64,000 nt of DNA from Pseudomonadota bacterium (GCA_021785515.1 JAJYEX010000007.1:124001-188000); one strand, 5' to 3'. Positions 36,968-46,743 are shown, numbered from the stretch's first letter. Translations and numbers: made by a program. The notes: generated by a model from the sequence alone, not told the origin.

Positions 36968-38791
36968 TCATCCGATCTCGAGCAGCGCCTCGTCGGGATT
37001 CACGTTGTCACCCTTGACGGCGTACACCGAGCGGACCGTGCCGGCCACGGGTGCCGGCACTTCGTTCTCCATCTTCATCGCCTCGATCACGAGCACCGAG
37101 TCACCGGCCTTGACGCTGTCGCCGGGCTGCACCATCACCGCCACGATCGTGCCGGGCATGGAGCTGGTGACGTGACCCGCCTTGCTGGCTTTGGGGCGGT
37201 GTGAGACCCGGGGAGCCACCGGCGCTGCCTCGCCGGTCAGCGCACCTTCGGTCAGGGTCTCCACGAGAATTTCTTCCGGCATCCCGTCCACCGTGACATA
37301 GAACGGGCGACGGTGTTCGCTGCGGTGTCCGGCTCCGGTGATCTTCAGGTGGTAGGTCTCGCCATGTACCGTGACGTTGAATTCGGTGGGGGCGACCGCC
37401 GCCGGTGACGCGGTCGGCGGGAGAGAGGAGGGTGCGGCAGCGGCAGCCGGGCTGCCGGCTGCGCGCGATTCGAGAAAGGCGCGACCGACTTCCGGAAACA
37501 TGGCGTAGGTAAGCACATCCTCCTCGCTGGGAGCGAAGGCGCTGGCGGCCGCCGTAAGCCGGTCGAGCTCCGGTTTCAGCAGGTCTGCAGGCCGGCAGCT
37601 GATGACTTCATCCCGGCCGATCGCGAGACTGCGGACCTCCTCGTTTACCGGTCCCGGGGCCCGCCCGTAACGGCCCTGCAGATAGAGCTTGACCTCACTG
37701 GCGACGCTTTTGTACCGCCGACCGGTGAGCACGTTGAGCACCGCCTGCGTGCCGATGATCTGGGAGGTCGGCGTGACCAGCGGCGGATAGCCAAGATCAG
37801 CGCGTACCCGCGGAATCTCGGCCAGCACCTCAGGCATTCGCGCCAGCGCCCCCTGTTCCCGCAGCTGCTGAGCCAGGTTCGAAATCATGCCGCCGGGAAC
37901 CTGATTGACCTGGACGCGGGTGTCGATGCCGTTGTGCTCGCTCTCGAATTCGCGGTATTTCCTGCGGACATCTTGAAAATAGCCCGCGATGTCCTGCAGC
38001 AGTTCCAAGTCGAGTCCGGTATCGTAGGGCGTGTCACGAAAAGCGACGACCATAGACTCAGTCGGCGAATGGCTGGTGCCCCAGGACAGCGGACTGATGG
38101 CGGTATCCACATACCTGGCGCCGTTTTCCACCGCCTGGTACATGCTGATGTTGGCGATTCCGGCAGTGGTGTGGGAGTGGAAGTGCAGGGGCAGCCGCAC
38201 GCGCGTGGCCAGCGCCGCGAACAGCTCGGCCGCGCGCGCCGGGGTCAGCAAGCCGGCCATGTCCTTGACGCACAGGCTGTGGCAGCCCATTTTTTCGATC
38301 TCGACCGCCTGGGCGATAAAGTGATCTATGGTGTGCACCGGGCTGGTCGTGTAGCAGATCGTCCCCTGGGCGTGCTTGCCAGCGGCAATCACTGCCTCCA
38401 CCGACACCCGTATGTTGCGCAGATCGTTCATGGCATCGAAGATCCGGAACACCTCGACACCGTTGAGCGCCGCCCGGCGCACAAACGCGGTGACCACGTC
38501 ATCGGAGTAATGGCGGTAGCCCAGCAGGTTCTGGCCGCGCAACAGCATCTGTATCGGGGTGCCTGGCAGCGCCGCCCGCAGGCACCGCAGACGCTGCCAC
38601 GGATCTTCTTTCAGAAAGCGGATGCAGGCGTCAAAAGTAGCCCCACCCCAGGCTTCCAGCGACCAGAAACCCACCCGGTCGAGCCGGTCACAGGCCGGGA
38701 GCATGTCCTCGGTGCGCATGCGCGTCGCAATAAGCGACTGATGCGCATCGCGCAGCGCGAGCTCCGTGACGAATACCCTGTCCGACGTCAT
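36968..38791 (-). CDS. Pyruvate carboxylase carboxyltransferase subunit (PycB/OadA-like)
   Basis: A 607-residue biotin protein. The N-terminal carboxyltransferase barrel (about 5-270) contains ELALRDAHQSLIATRM, FWSLEAWGGATFDACIRFL, LLRGQNLLGYRHY and CVKDMAGLL. A middle conserved domain (about 290-460) is followed by an Ala/Pro-rich linker and a biotinyl domain with VIEAMKMENEV near residue 575. The same architecture occurs in oxaloacetate decarboxylase alpha, but the Na+-pump beta and gamma subunits are absent and a biotin carboxylase gene lies directly upstream, so a two-subunit anaplerotic pyruvate carboxylase is the better reading. The start at 38791 gives MTSDRVFVTELALRDAH. Confidence 0.88.
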   Translation of the reverse strand: MTSDRVFVTELALRDAHQSLIATRMRTEDMLPACDRLDRVGFWSLEAWGGATFDACIRFLKEDPWQRLRCLRAALPGTPIQMLLRGQNLLGYRHYSDDVVTAFVRRAALNGVEVFRIFDAMNDLRNIRVSVEAVIAAGKHAQGTICYTTSPVHTIDHFIAQAVEIEKMGCHSLCVKDMAGLLTPARAAELFAALATRVRLPLHFHSHTTAGIANISMYQAVENGARYVDTAISPLSWGTSHSPTESMVVAFRDTPYDTGLDLELLQDIAGYFQDVRRKYREFESEHNGIDTRVQVNQVPGGMISNLAQQLREQGALARMPEVLAEIPRVRADLGYPPLVTPTSQIIGTQAVLNVLTGRRYKSVASEVKLYLQGRYGRAPGPVNEEVRSLAIGRDEVISCRPADLLKPELDRLTAAASAFAPSEEDVLTYAMFPEVGRAFLESRAAGSPAAAAAPSSLPPTASPAAVAPTEFNVTVHGETYHLKITGAGHRSEHRRPFYVTVDGMPEEILVETLTEGALTGEAAPVAPRVSHRPKASKAGHVTSSMPGTIVAVMVQPGDSVKAGDSVLVIEAMKMENEVPAPVAGTVRSVYAVKGDNVNPDEALLEIG

Positions 38792-38810
38792 TATGGCGGA
38801 CCTCGCTGGT

Positions 38811-40229
38811 TCAGCGGCCGTAGTGCGCCGCGATCGCGGCCGCAACCGCCGTGGCAATATGTGCCGGCGGCCGGCGTGGGGCGTAGTGTATCAGCTCGCC
38901 GTGCTGTTCGACGAAGCTGGTATCGAACTTTCCGGCGCGGAATTCCTTGGTCCTCAGGATCTCCATATGGTAGGGGATAGTGGTCTTGACTCCCGCCACA
39001 CCCATGTCACCCAGGGCACGCACGGCGCGCGCCACGGCCTTGTCCCAGTCAAGCGCCCAGACAGTGAGCTTGGCGCACATCGAATCGTAGTGGCTGGGGA
39101 ATTCGTACCCCGTATAGATTGCCGCATCGGTGCGCACCCCCGGACCACCCGGGGCGTAATAACGCGTAATGCGTCCGTAGCCGGGAAGGAAGTTGTTCTT
39201 CGGATCCTCGGCATTGATGCGGAACTGGATCGCAAATCCGCGGCGCTGCACCTCGTCCTGGGTGAAACTGAGGCGCGCGCCGGCCGCGATATTGATCTGC
39301 TCCTGCACGATGTCGATCCCCGTGATCTGTTCCGTGACGGTATGTTCCACCTGCAGGCGCGTATTCATCTCCATAAAATGGAAACGGTTCTCGTGGTCAA
39401 AGAGGAATTCGACGGTTCCGGCGTTCTGGTAGCCTACGGCACGCGCGGCCCGCACCGCGAATCCGCATACCTGGGCGCGCTGCTCTTCGGTCAGCTGCGG
39501 GGACGGGGCGGTTTCAACAAGCTTCTGGTGGCGCCGCTGGATCGAACAGTCGCGCTCGAACAGATGCACGATACTGCCGTGATGGTCGGCCACAATCTGG
39601 ACCTCGATATGGCGGGGGCGGGCAATGAACTTTTCGAGGAAAACGTCCGCGGACCCGAACGCCTTGGTCGCTTCCGATTCCACACGCGCAAAGTTGCGGC
39701 GAAGCTCCCCTTCGTTGTCGCAGCGCCGGATACCCCGTCCGCCGCCGCCGTTCGTGGCCTTGAGCATCACCGGGTACCCAATGTCGCCGGCCAGCGCCGC
39801 CGCCTCGGCCAGATCTCTGACGCTACGGTGGCTGCCCGGAATCACCGGGATCCCGGCGGCAAGCATGGCCTGGCGCGCCTGGATCTTGTCCCCCATGCAC
39901 CGGATGACCGCGGGCGAGGGACCGATAAAGGTCACACCGCGGCGCGCGCAGATCTCTGCCAACTCGGGATTCTCGGACAGAAAGCCGTAACCGGGATGCA
40001 AGGCATCACAGCCCGTGGTGACCGCCAGGTTCACGATCCGGTGCGCATTCAGGTATCCGCCAACCGGATCAGGTCCGACGTTGTAGGCTTCATCGGCCTT
40101 CTTGACGTGCAGAGCGTTGCGGTCGGCGTCGGTATAGATCGCCGCCGAACGGATACCCATCTCGGCGCAGGCCCGCACGATCCGCACTGCGATTTCGCCC
40201 CGATTGGCGACCAGGATCTTTTTGAACAA
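38811..40229 (-). CDS. Biotin carboxylase subunit of pyruvate carboxylase (PycA/AccC-like)
   Basis: A 472-residue biotin carboxylase of the ATP-grasp superfamily. The N terminus LFKKILVANRGEIAVRIVRA begins at TTG 40229, with GGAG 7 bp upstream; the ATG at 40271 would add 14 non-conserved residues. Key regions are HPGYGFLSENPELA, MGDKIQAR, KATNGGGGRGIR, HIEVQIVADHHG, MEMNTRLQVEHTVTEQITG and AIQFRINAEDP. It is followed 19 bp later by the biotin/carboxyltransferase subunit, so both steps of pyruvate carboxylation are co-encoded. A separate accC for fatty-acid synthesis is expected elsewhere. Confidence 0.9.
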   Translation of the reverse strand: MFKKILVANRGEIAVRIVRACAEMGIRSAAIYTDADRNALHVKKADEAYNVGPDPVGGYLNAHRIVNLAVTTGCDALHPGYGFLSENPELAEICARRGVTFIGPSPAVIRCMGDKIQARQAMLAAGIPVIPGSHRSVRDLAEAAALAGDIGYPVMLKATNGGGGRGIRRCDNEGELRRNFARVESEATKAFGSADVFLEKFIARPRHIEVQIVADHHGSIVHLFERDCSIQRRHQKLVETAPSPQLTEEQRAQVCGFAVRAARAVGYQNAGTVEFLFDHENRFHFMEMNTRLQVEHTVTEQITGIDIVQEQINIAAGARLSFTQDEVQRRGFAIQFRINAEDPKNNFLPGYGRITRYYAPGGPGVRTDAAIYTGYEFPSHYDSMCAKLTVWALDWDKAVARAVRALGDMGVAGVKTTIPYHMEILRTKEFRAGKFDTSFVEQHGELIHYAPRRPPAHIATAVAAAIAAHYGR

Positions 40230-40441
40230 GGTGGACTCCGTCGCAGGTCGAAACCGCGCCCGCCGCGGCACGCGGGCCGGATATCCGTCAGCGGCCAGAT
40301 TTGTGTCTTTTTACGGAATGCCCCGCAGGCTGTCAACTATCATGCCGCCACCCGTCCTCCCGGCCACAATACGCCATAAATGGACGCCGTTTACGACTGA
40401 TTTTTGACAGCTTTCCTGCACAAATATATCATGCGCGGCCT

Positions 40442-40957
40442 ATGTCCGCTGTTTTGCCTGCCGCCATAGACCCGATCCGGCTCGCCGACGAGGGATCGAG
40501 TCTCCAGGGAACGCTTCCGGTCCGTACCATGTCCCGCCTGCGGGAAGCGTGCCGGAACCCGGACGCGGTGGTACAGGTCAATCTGCGTTTCGGCCGAGAT
40601 GCCAACGGACGGGTGATGGATGGCACCGTTTCGGCCTGTCTGCAGCTGACCTGCCAGCGCTGTCTCGGAGGGTTGAACGAGGAAGTGACGGCGAGAATGC
40701 ACGTGATTCTTCTGCGGGCTGGAGAATCGCATTCGGCGCTGTCCGACGATGCAGACTTCATGGAGGTCGCGGCGTCCGTTTCCCTGCCGGAGCTGGTGGA
40801 GGATGAACTGCTGCTGGCGCTGACGATGACACCGAGGCACCCGCAGGGCGAATGCCGTGCGCCCGGGACGGAGAATGCTGACCGCGCGCCGGCGGATGGC
40901 GGGCCGCTGTCGGCGCTTGCGGGTCTTAAAGCAGGCGATGAGATTTCAGGTTCATGA
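40442..40957 (+). CDS. yceD: YceD (DUF177) family protein
   Basis: A 171-residue DUF177 protein with the family cysteine motif LQLTCQRCLGGL (about residues 76-87) and the acidic region LPELVEDELLLALTMTPRH. It sits immediately before rpmF as in nearly all proteobacteria and is implicated in 23S rRNA levels in some; no activity can be read. The start at 40442 is 212 bp from the divergent carboxylase start. Confidence 0.92.
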   Translation: MSAVLPAAIDPIRLADEGSSLQGTLPVRTMSRLREACRNPDAVVQVNLRFGRDANGRVMDGTVSACLQLTCQRCLGGLNEEVTARMHVILLRAGESHSALSDDADFMEVAASVSLPELVEDELLLALTMTPRHPQGECRAPGTENADRAPADGGPLSALAGLKAGDEISGS

Positions 40958-40975
40958 TTACAGAGAGGATTGCCC

Positions 40976-41155
40976 ATGGCCGTACAGAAAAGCCGGAAGA
41001 CCCCATCGAAGCGCGGCATGCGCCGCGCTCACGATGCGCTGAAGACGCCACAGTTTTCGATCGAGCCGACCAGCGGCGAAACGCACCGACGCCATCACAT
41101 CAGCGCCAGCGGCTACTATCGCGGGCGCAAGGTATTGGACGTCAAGACCGACTGA
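40976..41155 (+). CDS. rpmF: 50S ribosomal protein L32
   Basis: A 59-residue basic ribosomal protein with the typical start [20 protein letters not shown] and end [21 protein letters not shown] lies about 8 bp before the ATG. L32 is part of the large subunit. It leads the phospholipid/fatty-acid cluster; co-transcription with plsX is usual, although a hairpin overlaps its stop codon here. Confidence 0.97.
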   Translation: MAVQKSRKTPSKRGMRRAHDALKTPQFSIEPTSGETHRRHHISASGYYRGRKVLDVKTD

Positions 41156-41164
41156 GGCGGTCTT
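41144..41164 (+). terminator. Hairpin at rpmF stop, possible attenuator or terminator
   Basis: AAGACCG (41144-41150) pairs perfectly with CGGTCTT (41158-41164) around the loop ACTGAGG, with the rpmF stop TGA inside the loop. The downstream tract CTTCC is not a full U-run, so termination would be partial at most. Confidence 0.4.
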
Positions 41165-41192
41165 CTTCCGGCAGACTCCCAGACCGGTCACA

Positions 41193-42221
41193 TTGCCTGT
41201 GAGCATAACGATAGCCCTGGATGCCATGGGGGGTGACCGGGGCATGCAGGTTACCGTGCCGGCTGCCAAGGAAGCATTGCGCGAACACCCCGACCTGAAA
41301 CTCATCCTGGTCGGTCCGCTGGAGGAGCTCAGGGCAGAGCTCAGGCGCTCTGGCCTGCGCGAGGATGACCGTCTGGCGCTACACCATGCCTCGCAGGTGG
41401 TCGGCATGGACGAACCTCCGGCCCAGGCGCTGCGCTCTAAAAAGGACTCGTCGATGCGCGTGGCAATCAACCTGGTGAAGTCGGGCACTGCCCAGGCCTG
41501 CGTCAGCGCCGGTAATACCGGCGCACTCATGGCCACAGCACGGTTTGTCCTGAAAACACTCCCCGGAATTGACCGTCCCGCGATCATCACCGCGTGGCCG
41601 ACCATGCACGGCCACGTGCACGTACTTGATCTCGGCGCCAATGTGGACTCGTCGCCCGAGCAGCTGCTGCAGTTCGGGATCATGGGGTCTTTGCTGGTCG
41701 GGGCGATCGAGCACAATCCGGCCCCGAAAGTATGCCTGTTGAACATTGGCGTGGAAGACATCAAGGGCAATGAGACCGTCAAGAGGGCGTCCGAGCTTTT
41801 TCGCCAGAGTGGACTGAACTACGGCGGTTATGTCGAGGGTGACGAGGTCTTTGCCGGCAATGCAGACGTGGTGGTCTGCGACGGTTTTGTGGGAAACGTG
41901 GCCATGAAGGCGTGCGAGGGGCTCGCGCGGATGATTGCCCAGATGATGCGGGAGTCTTTCACGCGCAACCTGCTGAGCCGCGTCGCCGGGCTGATCGCGA
42001 TGCCGGTAATGCGGTCCTTCCGCCGGCGGGTAGATCCGCGCCGCTACAACGGCGCAAGTCTCGTGGGCCTCAACGGCATCGTGATCAAAAGCCACGGCGG
42101 TGCTGATGCCTACGGGTTCCAGAACTCGATACGCGTCGCGGTGGCCGCCATCCGCAATGAGGTGCCACAGATTATCGGCAGCAGGCTGTCCTCCATGCAG
42201 GTCCGCGGCGCGTCCGTATGA
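41193..42221 (+). CDS. plsX: Phosphate acyltransferase PlsX
   Basis: PlsX makes acyl-phosphate from acyl-ACP for phospholipid synthesis at the membrane. The 342-residue reading has [11 protein letters not shown] at the N terminus, [31 protein letters not shown] and [15 protein letters not shown]. Translation starts at TTG 41193 or more probably GTG 41199 ([12 protein letters not shown]); neither has a strong ribosome binding site. Its stop overlaps the fabH ATG by 4 bp. Confidence 0.95.
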   Translation: MPVSITIALDAMGGDRGMQVTVPAAKEALREHPDLKLILVGPLEELRAELRRSGLREDDRLALHHASQVVGMDEPPAQALRSKKDSSMRVAINLVKSGTAQACVSAGNTGALMATARFVLKTLPGIDRPAIITAWPTMHGHVHVLDLGANVDSSPEQLLQFGIMGSLLVGAIEHNPAPKVCLLNIGVEDIKGNETVKRASELFRQSGLNYGGYVEGDEVFAGNADVVVCDGFVGNVAMKACEGLARMIAQMMRESFTRNLLSRVAGLIAMPVMRSFRRRVDPRRYNGASLVGLNGIVIKSHGGADAYGFQNSIRVAVAAIRNEVPQIIGSRLSSMQVRGASV

Positions 42222-43186
42222 TCTATTCGAGCATCAAGGGCACGGGCGGCTACCTGCCGCCGAAGACTCTGACCAATGCCGACCTGGAGAAGATGGTCGA
42301 CACCTCGGACGACTGGATATTCTCCCGCACCGGCATCCGTGAACGGCATATTGCCGACCCCGCGCAGACGACCTGCGACCTCTCGGAGCACGCCGCGCGG
42401 AAGGCCATCGCGGCGGCCGGTATCGACACATCATCCATCGACCTGATCATCGTTGCCACCACCACGCCTGACCGGGTGTTTCCCAGCACTGCCTGCCTGC
42501 TCCAGGAGCGTCTCGGCGTGCAGGGATGTCCTGCGTTCGACGTGCAGGCGGTGTGCACTGGATTCGTCTACGCGCTCAGCATCGCCGACAAGTTCATTCG
42601 TACCGGTGCGGCGCGCTGCGCTTTGGTGGTAGGGGCGGAAACACTGTCGCGCATTCTCGACTGGACCGATCGCGCCACGTGCGTGCTGTTCGGCGATGGC
42701 GCCGGAGCCGTGATTCTGGAGGCGGCGGCCGAGCCCGGCATCATTTCGTCGCATCTGCACGCCGACGGCCGATTTAAGGAGCTGCTGACCGTGCCGGCGG
42801 GTATCTCCCAGGGCTACGATAAGGTCCGTAACGGCCAGGCATTCGTGCAGATGCGCGGGAACGACGTGTTCCGGGTTGCGGTCAACACCCTGGAGCGGAT
42901 CGTTGACGAGACCCTGGAGGCCAACGGCCTGCACAAGGGCGACATCCGCTGGCTCGTTCCGCACCAGGCCAACATCCGTATCATCAGCGCCACGGCCAAG
43001 AAGCTCGGGATGCCCATGGAACAGGTCGTGGTCACGGTCGACCGGCACGGCAACACCTCCGCCGCCTCGATTCCGCTCGCACTGGACGAAGCCGTACGCG
43101 ATGGCCGTATCCGGCGCGGCGACGTCCTGCTCATGGAGGCCTTTGGGGGCGGCTTCACCTGGGGCTCGGTACTGCTCAGGTTCTGA
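42218..43186 (+). CDS. fabH: Beta-ketoacyl-ACP synthase III FabH
   Basis: FabH condenses acetyl-CoA with malonyl-ACP to start fatty-acid chains. 322 residues, with the catalytic cysteine in [13 protein letters not shown] (about residue 113), histidine in [11 protein letters not shown] (about 249) and asparagine in [12 protein letters not shown] (about 279). The C-terminal [15 protein letters not shown] is characteristic. It is translationally coupled to plsX. Confidence 0.97.
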   Translation: MIYSSIKGTGGYLPPKTLTNADLEKMVDTSDDWIFSRTGIRERHIADPAQTTCDLSEHAARKAIAAAGIDTSSIDLIIVATTTPDRVFPSTACLLQERLGVQGCPAFDVQAVCTGFVYALSIADKFIRTGAARCALVVGAETLSRILDWTDRATCVLFGDGAGAVILEAAAEPGIISSHLHADGRFKELLTVPAGISQGYDKVRNGQAFVQMRGNDVFRVAVNTLERIVDETLEANGLHKGDIRWLVPHQANIRIISATAKKLGMPMEQVVVTVDRHGNTSAASIPLALDEAVRDGRIRRGDVLLMEAFGGGFTWGSVLLRF

Positions 43187-43270
43187 AACCGGAACACGCT
43201 CCCCCCCCCGCTCCGCAAGGCGGTGTGTCCGGACACCGGAACCAACATGGGAATCAGGGTAAACAGGCAG

Positions 43271-44221
43271 ATGAATCCAAACGACAAGCTTGCATTTGTG
43301 TTTCCGGGTCAGGGTTCGCAGTCGGTCGGCATGCTGTCGGCGTTGGCTGCGACGGGTCCGCAAGTGACCGAGACCTTCGCCGAGGCGTCGCGTGTGCTGG
43401 GTTACGATCTGTGGGAGCTGGTTCAGAAGGGCCCGGAGGACCGTCTCGGACAGACGGAGTTTACCCAACCGGCCATGCTTGCTGCCGGTGTGGCGGTCTG
43501 GCGCGTATGGGTAGGTCGTGGCGGTCCCGTGCCGGCGGTTATGGCCGGCCACAGCCTGGGCGAGTACACGGCGCTGGTGTGCGCGGACGCCCTGGGTTTT
43601 CCGGACGCGGTTCGGCTGGTGGCTGATCGCGCACGCTTCATGCAGCAGGCGGTTGCGGCCGGAATGGGGGGCATGGCAGCCATACTCGGCATGGACGACG
43701 CTGCGGTGTCCGCCCTGTGTGAACGGGCAGCCGAAGGCGATGTACTGTCGCCGGTCAACTACAACTCGCCGGGTCAGGTTGTCATAGCCGGGACCGCGGC
43801 AGCGGTCAGGCGGGCTGTCGATCAGGCGCCGGCGGCGGGTGCGAAACGCGCCGTCATGCTGCCGGTCAGCGTGCCATCGCATTGCGCCCTCATGCATCCG
43901 GCGGCGCTACGTCTGGGCGAGCGCCTGGAAGGCGTAGAGTTCAGCCACCCGCGCATCCCGGTGATCCACAACTTCCATGTCGGCCTGGAGGCCAGTGCGG
44001 CCGGCATCCGGGCAGCACTGGTCCGGCAGGTTGAATCGCCGGTGCGGTGGTCGGATACCGTGCACAAGATGGCGGCCGACGGCGTAAGCATGCTGGTAGA
44101 ATGCGGTCCCGGAAAGGTGCTCTCGGGGCTCAACAAACGGATCAACAGGGAGCTCCAGGCGCTGCCGGTGTACGATCCCGATACATTGCAGCAGGGGCTC
44201 GCCGCGGCGGGCGCCAAATAA
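43271..44221 (+). CDS. fabD: Malonyl-CoA:ACP transacylase FabD
   Basis: FabD transfers malonyl from CoA to ACP. The start at 43271 gives MNPNDKLAFVFPGQGSQSVG and 316 residues. The active-site serine is in MAGHSLGEYTAL (about residue 92), with Arg in RARFMQQAV and His in VPSHCALM. The in-frame ATG at 43247 is an alternative. A run of nine C residues at 43201-43209 lies in its leader. Confidence 0.96.
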   Translation: MNPNDKLAFVFPGQGSQSVGMLSALAATGPQVTETFAEASRVLGYDLWELVQKGPEDRLGQTEFTQPAMLAAGVAVWRVWVGRGGPVPAVMAGHSLGEYTALVCADALGFPDAVRLVADRARFMQQAVAAGMGGMAAILGMDDAAVSALCERAAEGDVLSPVNYNSPGQVVIAGTAAAVRRAVDQAPAAGAKRAVMLPVSVPSHCALMHPAALRLGERLEGVEFSHPRIPVIHNFHVGLEASAAGIRAALVRQVESPVRWSDTVHKMAADGVSMLVECGPGKVLSGLNKRINRELQALPVYDPDTLQQGLAAAGAK

Positions 44222-44240
44222 GGCGGGCAAGGAGGTGATG

Positions 44241-44984
44241 ATGTCACTGGAAGGAGAGGTGGCTTTTATAACCGGAGCAAGCCGGGGCATCGGCGCGGCG
44301 ATCGCGCTTGATCTGGGCCGGCGCGGCGCGACCGTAGTCGGAACCGCTACTTCAGAAAATGGATCAGGAAATATCACTAAGCTATTTCAGGAAAACGGAA
44401 TTCGTGGCACCGGATTGGTGCTAAATGTCACGGATCAGGCTTCGATTGACAGTGCCCTCGAACAGGTGCAAAAGTCGTGGGGGGCGCCCAGCATCCTGGT
44501 CAATAACGCCGGCATCACGCGCGACAACCTGCTGTTGCGCATGAAGGACGAGGAATGGGATGCGATTCTGGACACCAACCTGAAGTCCGTCTACCGTCTG
44601 TCCAAGGCCTGCCTAAGATCCATGTTCAAGGCGCGCAAGGGCCGCATCATCAGCATCACGTCGGTAGTGGGCTTTACCGGCAATGCCGGACAGAGCAACT
44701 ATGCGGCCGCCAAGGCTGGAATCGTCGGGTTCACCCACGCCCTGGCACGCGAGATCGGTTCGCGCAACATCACGGTGAATGCAGTGGCTCCGGGCTTTAT
44801 CGAGACCGACATGACCCGGGCGCTGTCTGATGAGCAGCGGGTAATGCTGAACGGGCAGATCCCGCTCGGCCGGCTGGGGAGCGCAGCTGATGTGGCGCAT
44901 GCGGTGGCGTTTCTGGCTTCGGATGAGGCCGCCTACATCACCGGCATGACGCTCCATGTAAACGGCGGCATGTTCATGAGTTGA
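44241..44984 (+). CDS. fabG: 3-oxoacyl-ACP reductase FabG
   Basis: An NADPH-dependent short-chain reductase of 247 residues. The cofactor loop TGASRGIGAAIA, NNAGITRDNLLLRM, catalytic Ser/Tyr/Lys in ISITSVVG and YAAAKAGIVGF, and GFIETDMTRAL are present. Three candidate starts lie at 44235 (GTG), 44238 and 44241; AAGGAGG at 44229-44235 best fits ATG 44241. It follows fabD by 19 bp. Confidence 0.97.
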   Translation: MSLEGEVAFITGASRGIGAAIALDLGRRGATVVGTATSENGSGNITKLFQENGIRGTGLVLNVTDQASIDSALEQVQKSWGAPSILVNNAGITRDNLLLRMKDEEWDAILDTNLKSVYRLSKACLRSMFKARKGRIISITSVVGFTGNAGQSNYAAAKAGIVGFTHALAREIGSRNITVNAVAPGFIETDMTRALSDEQRVMLNGQIPLGRLGSAADVAHAVAFLASDEAAYITGMTLHVNGGMFMS

Positions 44985-44989
44985 CGGGG

Positions 44990-45057
44990 CCGGCCTCGCG
45001 GCCGGTGCGGTGGACTTGACCGGACATATCGTGTTAACTATGCGGCCTCGTGAGGCC
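44990..45057 (+). promoter_or_regulatory. Two hairpins and possible promoter before acpP
   Basis: CCGGCC (44990-44995) pairs with GGCCGG (45000-45005) across a 4-base loop; farther on, GGCCTC (45044-45049) and GAGGCC (45052-45057) form a second perfect stem. Between them TTGACC (45016-45021) could be a -35 element, with a weak -10 (TATGCG, 17 bp spacing) ending at the second hairpin. Extra transcription or mRNA processing ahead of acpP would explain the high ACP expression usual in bacteria. Confidence 0.4.
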
Positions 45058-45100
45058 GGCAAGCGTGAATTTTGGCAATTTTCTGGAGGATACCGTAACC

Positions 45101-45337
45101 ATGAGCAGTGTAGATGAACGCGTCATGAAAATCGTCGTGGAACAGCTGGGAGTCAACGAGAACGAAGTCACCAAGGAATCTTCCTTCGTTGATGACCTGG
45201 GCGCCGACTCTCTCGATACGGTCGAACTTGTAATGGCCCTGGAAGAGGAATTCGATTGCGAGATTCCGGACGAAGAGGCCGAGAAGATTACCACGGTTAA
45301 GCAGGCGATCGACTACATCAATGCGCACCTGAAGTAA
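45101..45337 (+). CDS. acpP: Acyl carrier protein
   Basis: A 78-residue acidic ACP with the 4'-phosphopantetheine serine in [17 protein letters not shown] (about residue 38) and the usual C terminus [12 protein letters not shown]. Start 45101 has TGGAGGA about 10 bp upstream; the in-frame reading from 45050 would add residues foreign to ACP. Followed by an intrinsic terminator. Confidence 0.98.
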   Translation: MSSVDERVMKIVVEQLGVNENEVTKESSFVDDLGADSLDTVELVMALEEEFDCEIPDEEAEKITTVKQAIDYINAHLK

Positions 45338-45354
45338 GCAGCGAACCGTGCGCC

Positions 45355-45393
45355 AAGGGCCGCCTGCCACGGTGCGTGGGGCGGCCCTTTTTG
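45355..45393 (+). terminator. Rho-independent terminator after acpP
   Basis: AAGGGCCGCC (45355-45364) is complementary to GGCGGCCCTT (45380-45389), followed by TTTTGG. It lies 18 bp after the acpP stop and before fabF, so acpP can be transcribed more abundantly than fabF. Confidence 0.85.
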
Positions 45394-45439
45394 GTTATAC
45401 CCCTGCGCACAGCCGAATAACGAGCGAGAGGATGTCGGA

Positions 45440-46681
45440 TTGAGCAAGCGTCGTGTTGTCGTCACCGGTCTGGGAATAGTTTCGCCTCTGGGTATTGGCG
45501 TGGAAGCCAATTGGCAGGGCATTTCATCCGGCAGGAACGGAATAGGCACGATCACGCAGTTTGACGCCAGCGGCTTTCCGTCCACCATCGCCGGCGAGGT
45601 CCGGGATTTCGACCCCACGCAGTTCCTCAGCGAAAAGGAAACCCGCCGGATGGACCGGTTCATGCAGCTCGGCATGGCCGCCGGCATCGAAGCGGTGCGG
45701 GACGCGGGGCTGGAGATCAATGAGGAAAATGCCGATCGTATCGGCACGCACATCGGCGCCGGCATCGGCGGGCTGCAGACCATAGAGAACGGGACGCGCA
45801 CGATCCTGGAAAAGGGCCACAGACGCATTTCACCGTTTTTCATCCCGATGACCATCATCAACATGATCTCGGGAAATCTTTCGATACTGTACGGCATGCG
45901 CGGACCCAACCTCGCAATGGTCACGGCCTGCGCGACCGCCACCCATGCCATCGGTGACGCTGCACGTATCATCGAGTACGGTGACGCGGATGTCATGGTG
46001 GCTGGCGGCGCTGAATCGGCGGTCACCCCCACCGGCATGGCGGGCTTCGGCAATGCCCGCGCGCTCAGCACGCGCAATGACGACCCGGCCACCGCCAGCC
46101 GGCCTTGGGACAGGGACCGGGACGGATTTGTGCTGGGCGAGGGCGCCGGGATCGTGGTTCTCGAGGAACTGGAGTTTGCCCGCCGGCGCGGGGCCCGCAT
46201 CTATGCCGAACTCTGCGGCTTTGGCATGAGCGGTGACGCATACCATATAACCAGCCCGCTGGAGAGCGGCGACGGCGCCGCCCGCTGCATGCGTAATGCC
46301 TTGCGCAATGCAGGCGTCAATCCCGAAGAGATCCAGTACATCAATGCGCACGGGACGTCCACGCCACTCGGGGACCGGGCTGAGACCAACGCGGTCAAAC
46401 AGGCATTCGGCGATTATGCCCATCGCCTGGCCATCAGCTCTACCAAGTCCATGACCGGACATCTGCTCGGCGCCGCTGGTGGCGTCGAAGCGGCCTACAC
46501 GGCTCTGGCCATCCACCATGGGGTGGTTCCGCCGACGATCAACCTGTTCGAGCCGGATCCGGTCTGTGACCTGGACTATGTGCCGAATACCGCCCGCGAC
46601 ATGCGTATCGACGTTGCGCTCTCCAACTCCTTCGGTTTCGGCGGCACCAACGGCACCCTGGTGATGCGGCGGATCGACTGA
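45440..46681 (+). CDS. fabF: Beta-ketoacyl-ACP synthase II FabF
   Basis: FabF elongates acyl chains and carries out the temperature-sensitive C16:1-to-C18:1 step. 413 residues with the catalytic triad: Cys in VTACATATHAIG (about residue 164), His in INAHGTSTPLGD and His in TKSMTGHLLGAAGG. The start is TTG 45440 (SKRRVVVTGLG); the nearby ATG at 45433 is out of frame. It is followed by a convergent DUF2459 gene rather than pabC. Confidence 0.96.
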   Translation: MSKRRVVVTGLGIVSPLGIGVEANWQGISSGRNGIGTITQFDASGFPSTIAGEVRDFDPTQFLSEKETRRMDRFMQLGMAAGIEAVRDAGLEINEENADRIGTHIGAGIGGLQTIENGTRTILEKGHRRISPFFIPMTIINMISGNLSILYGMRGPNLAMVTACATATHAIGDAARIIEYGDADVMVAGGAESAVTPTGMAGFGNARALSTRNDDPATASRPWDRDRDGFVLGEGAGIVVLEELEFARRRGARIYAELCGFGMSGDAYHITSPLESGDGAARCMRNALRNAGVNPEEIQYINAHGTSTPLGDRAETNAVKQAFGDYAHRLAISSTKSMTGHLLGAAGGVEAAYTALAIHHGVVPPTINLFEPDPVCDLDYVPNTARDMRIDVALSNSFGFGGTNGTLVMRRID

Positions 46682-46743
46682 AACCGCGCCTGCGGGATAC
46701 ACCGACCGGCCCACCCCCGCCGCGGACCCGGGCGAGAAACCCG

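Noticed and set aside
36968-38791. Oxaloacetate decarboxylase alpha of a sodium pump
   Set aside because: No beta or gamma subunit genes are present and the neighbouring gene is a biotin carboxylase; pyruvate carboxylase fits better.
38766-40379. 537-residue plus-strand open frame over the carboxylase operon
   Set aside because: Antisense to the biotin carboxylase gene; no recognisable domain and no ribosome binding site.
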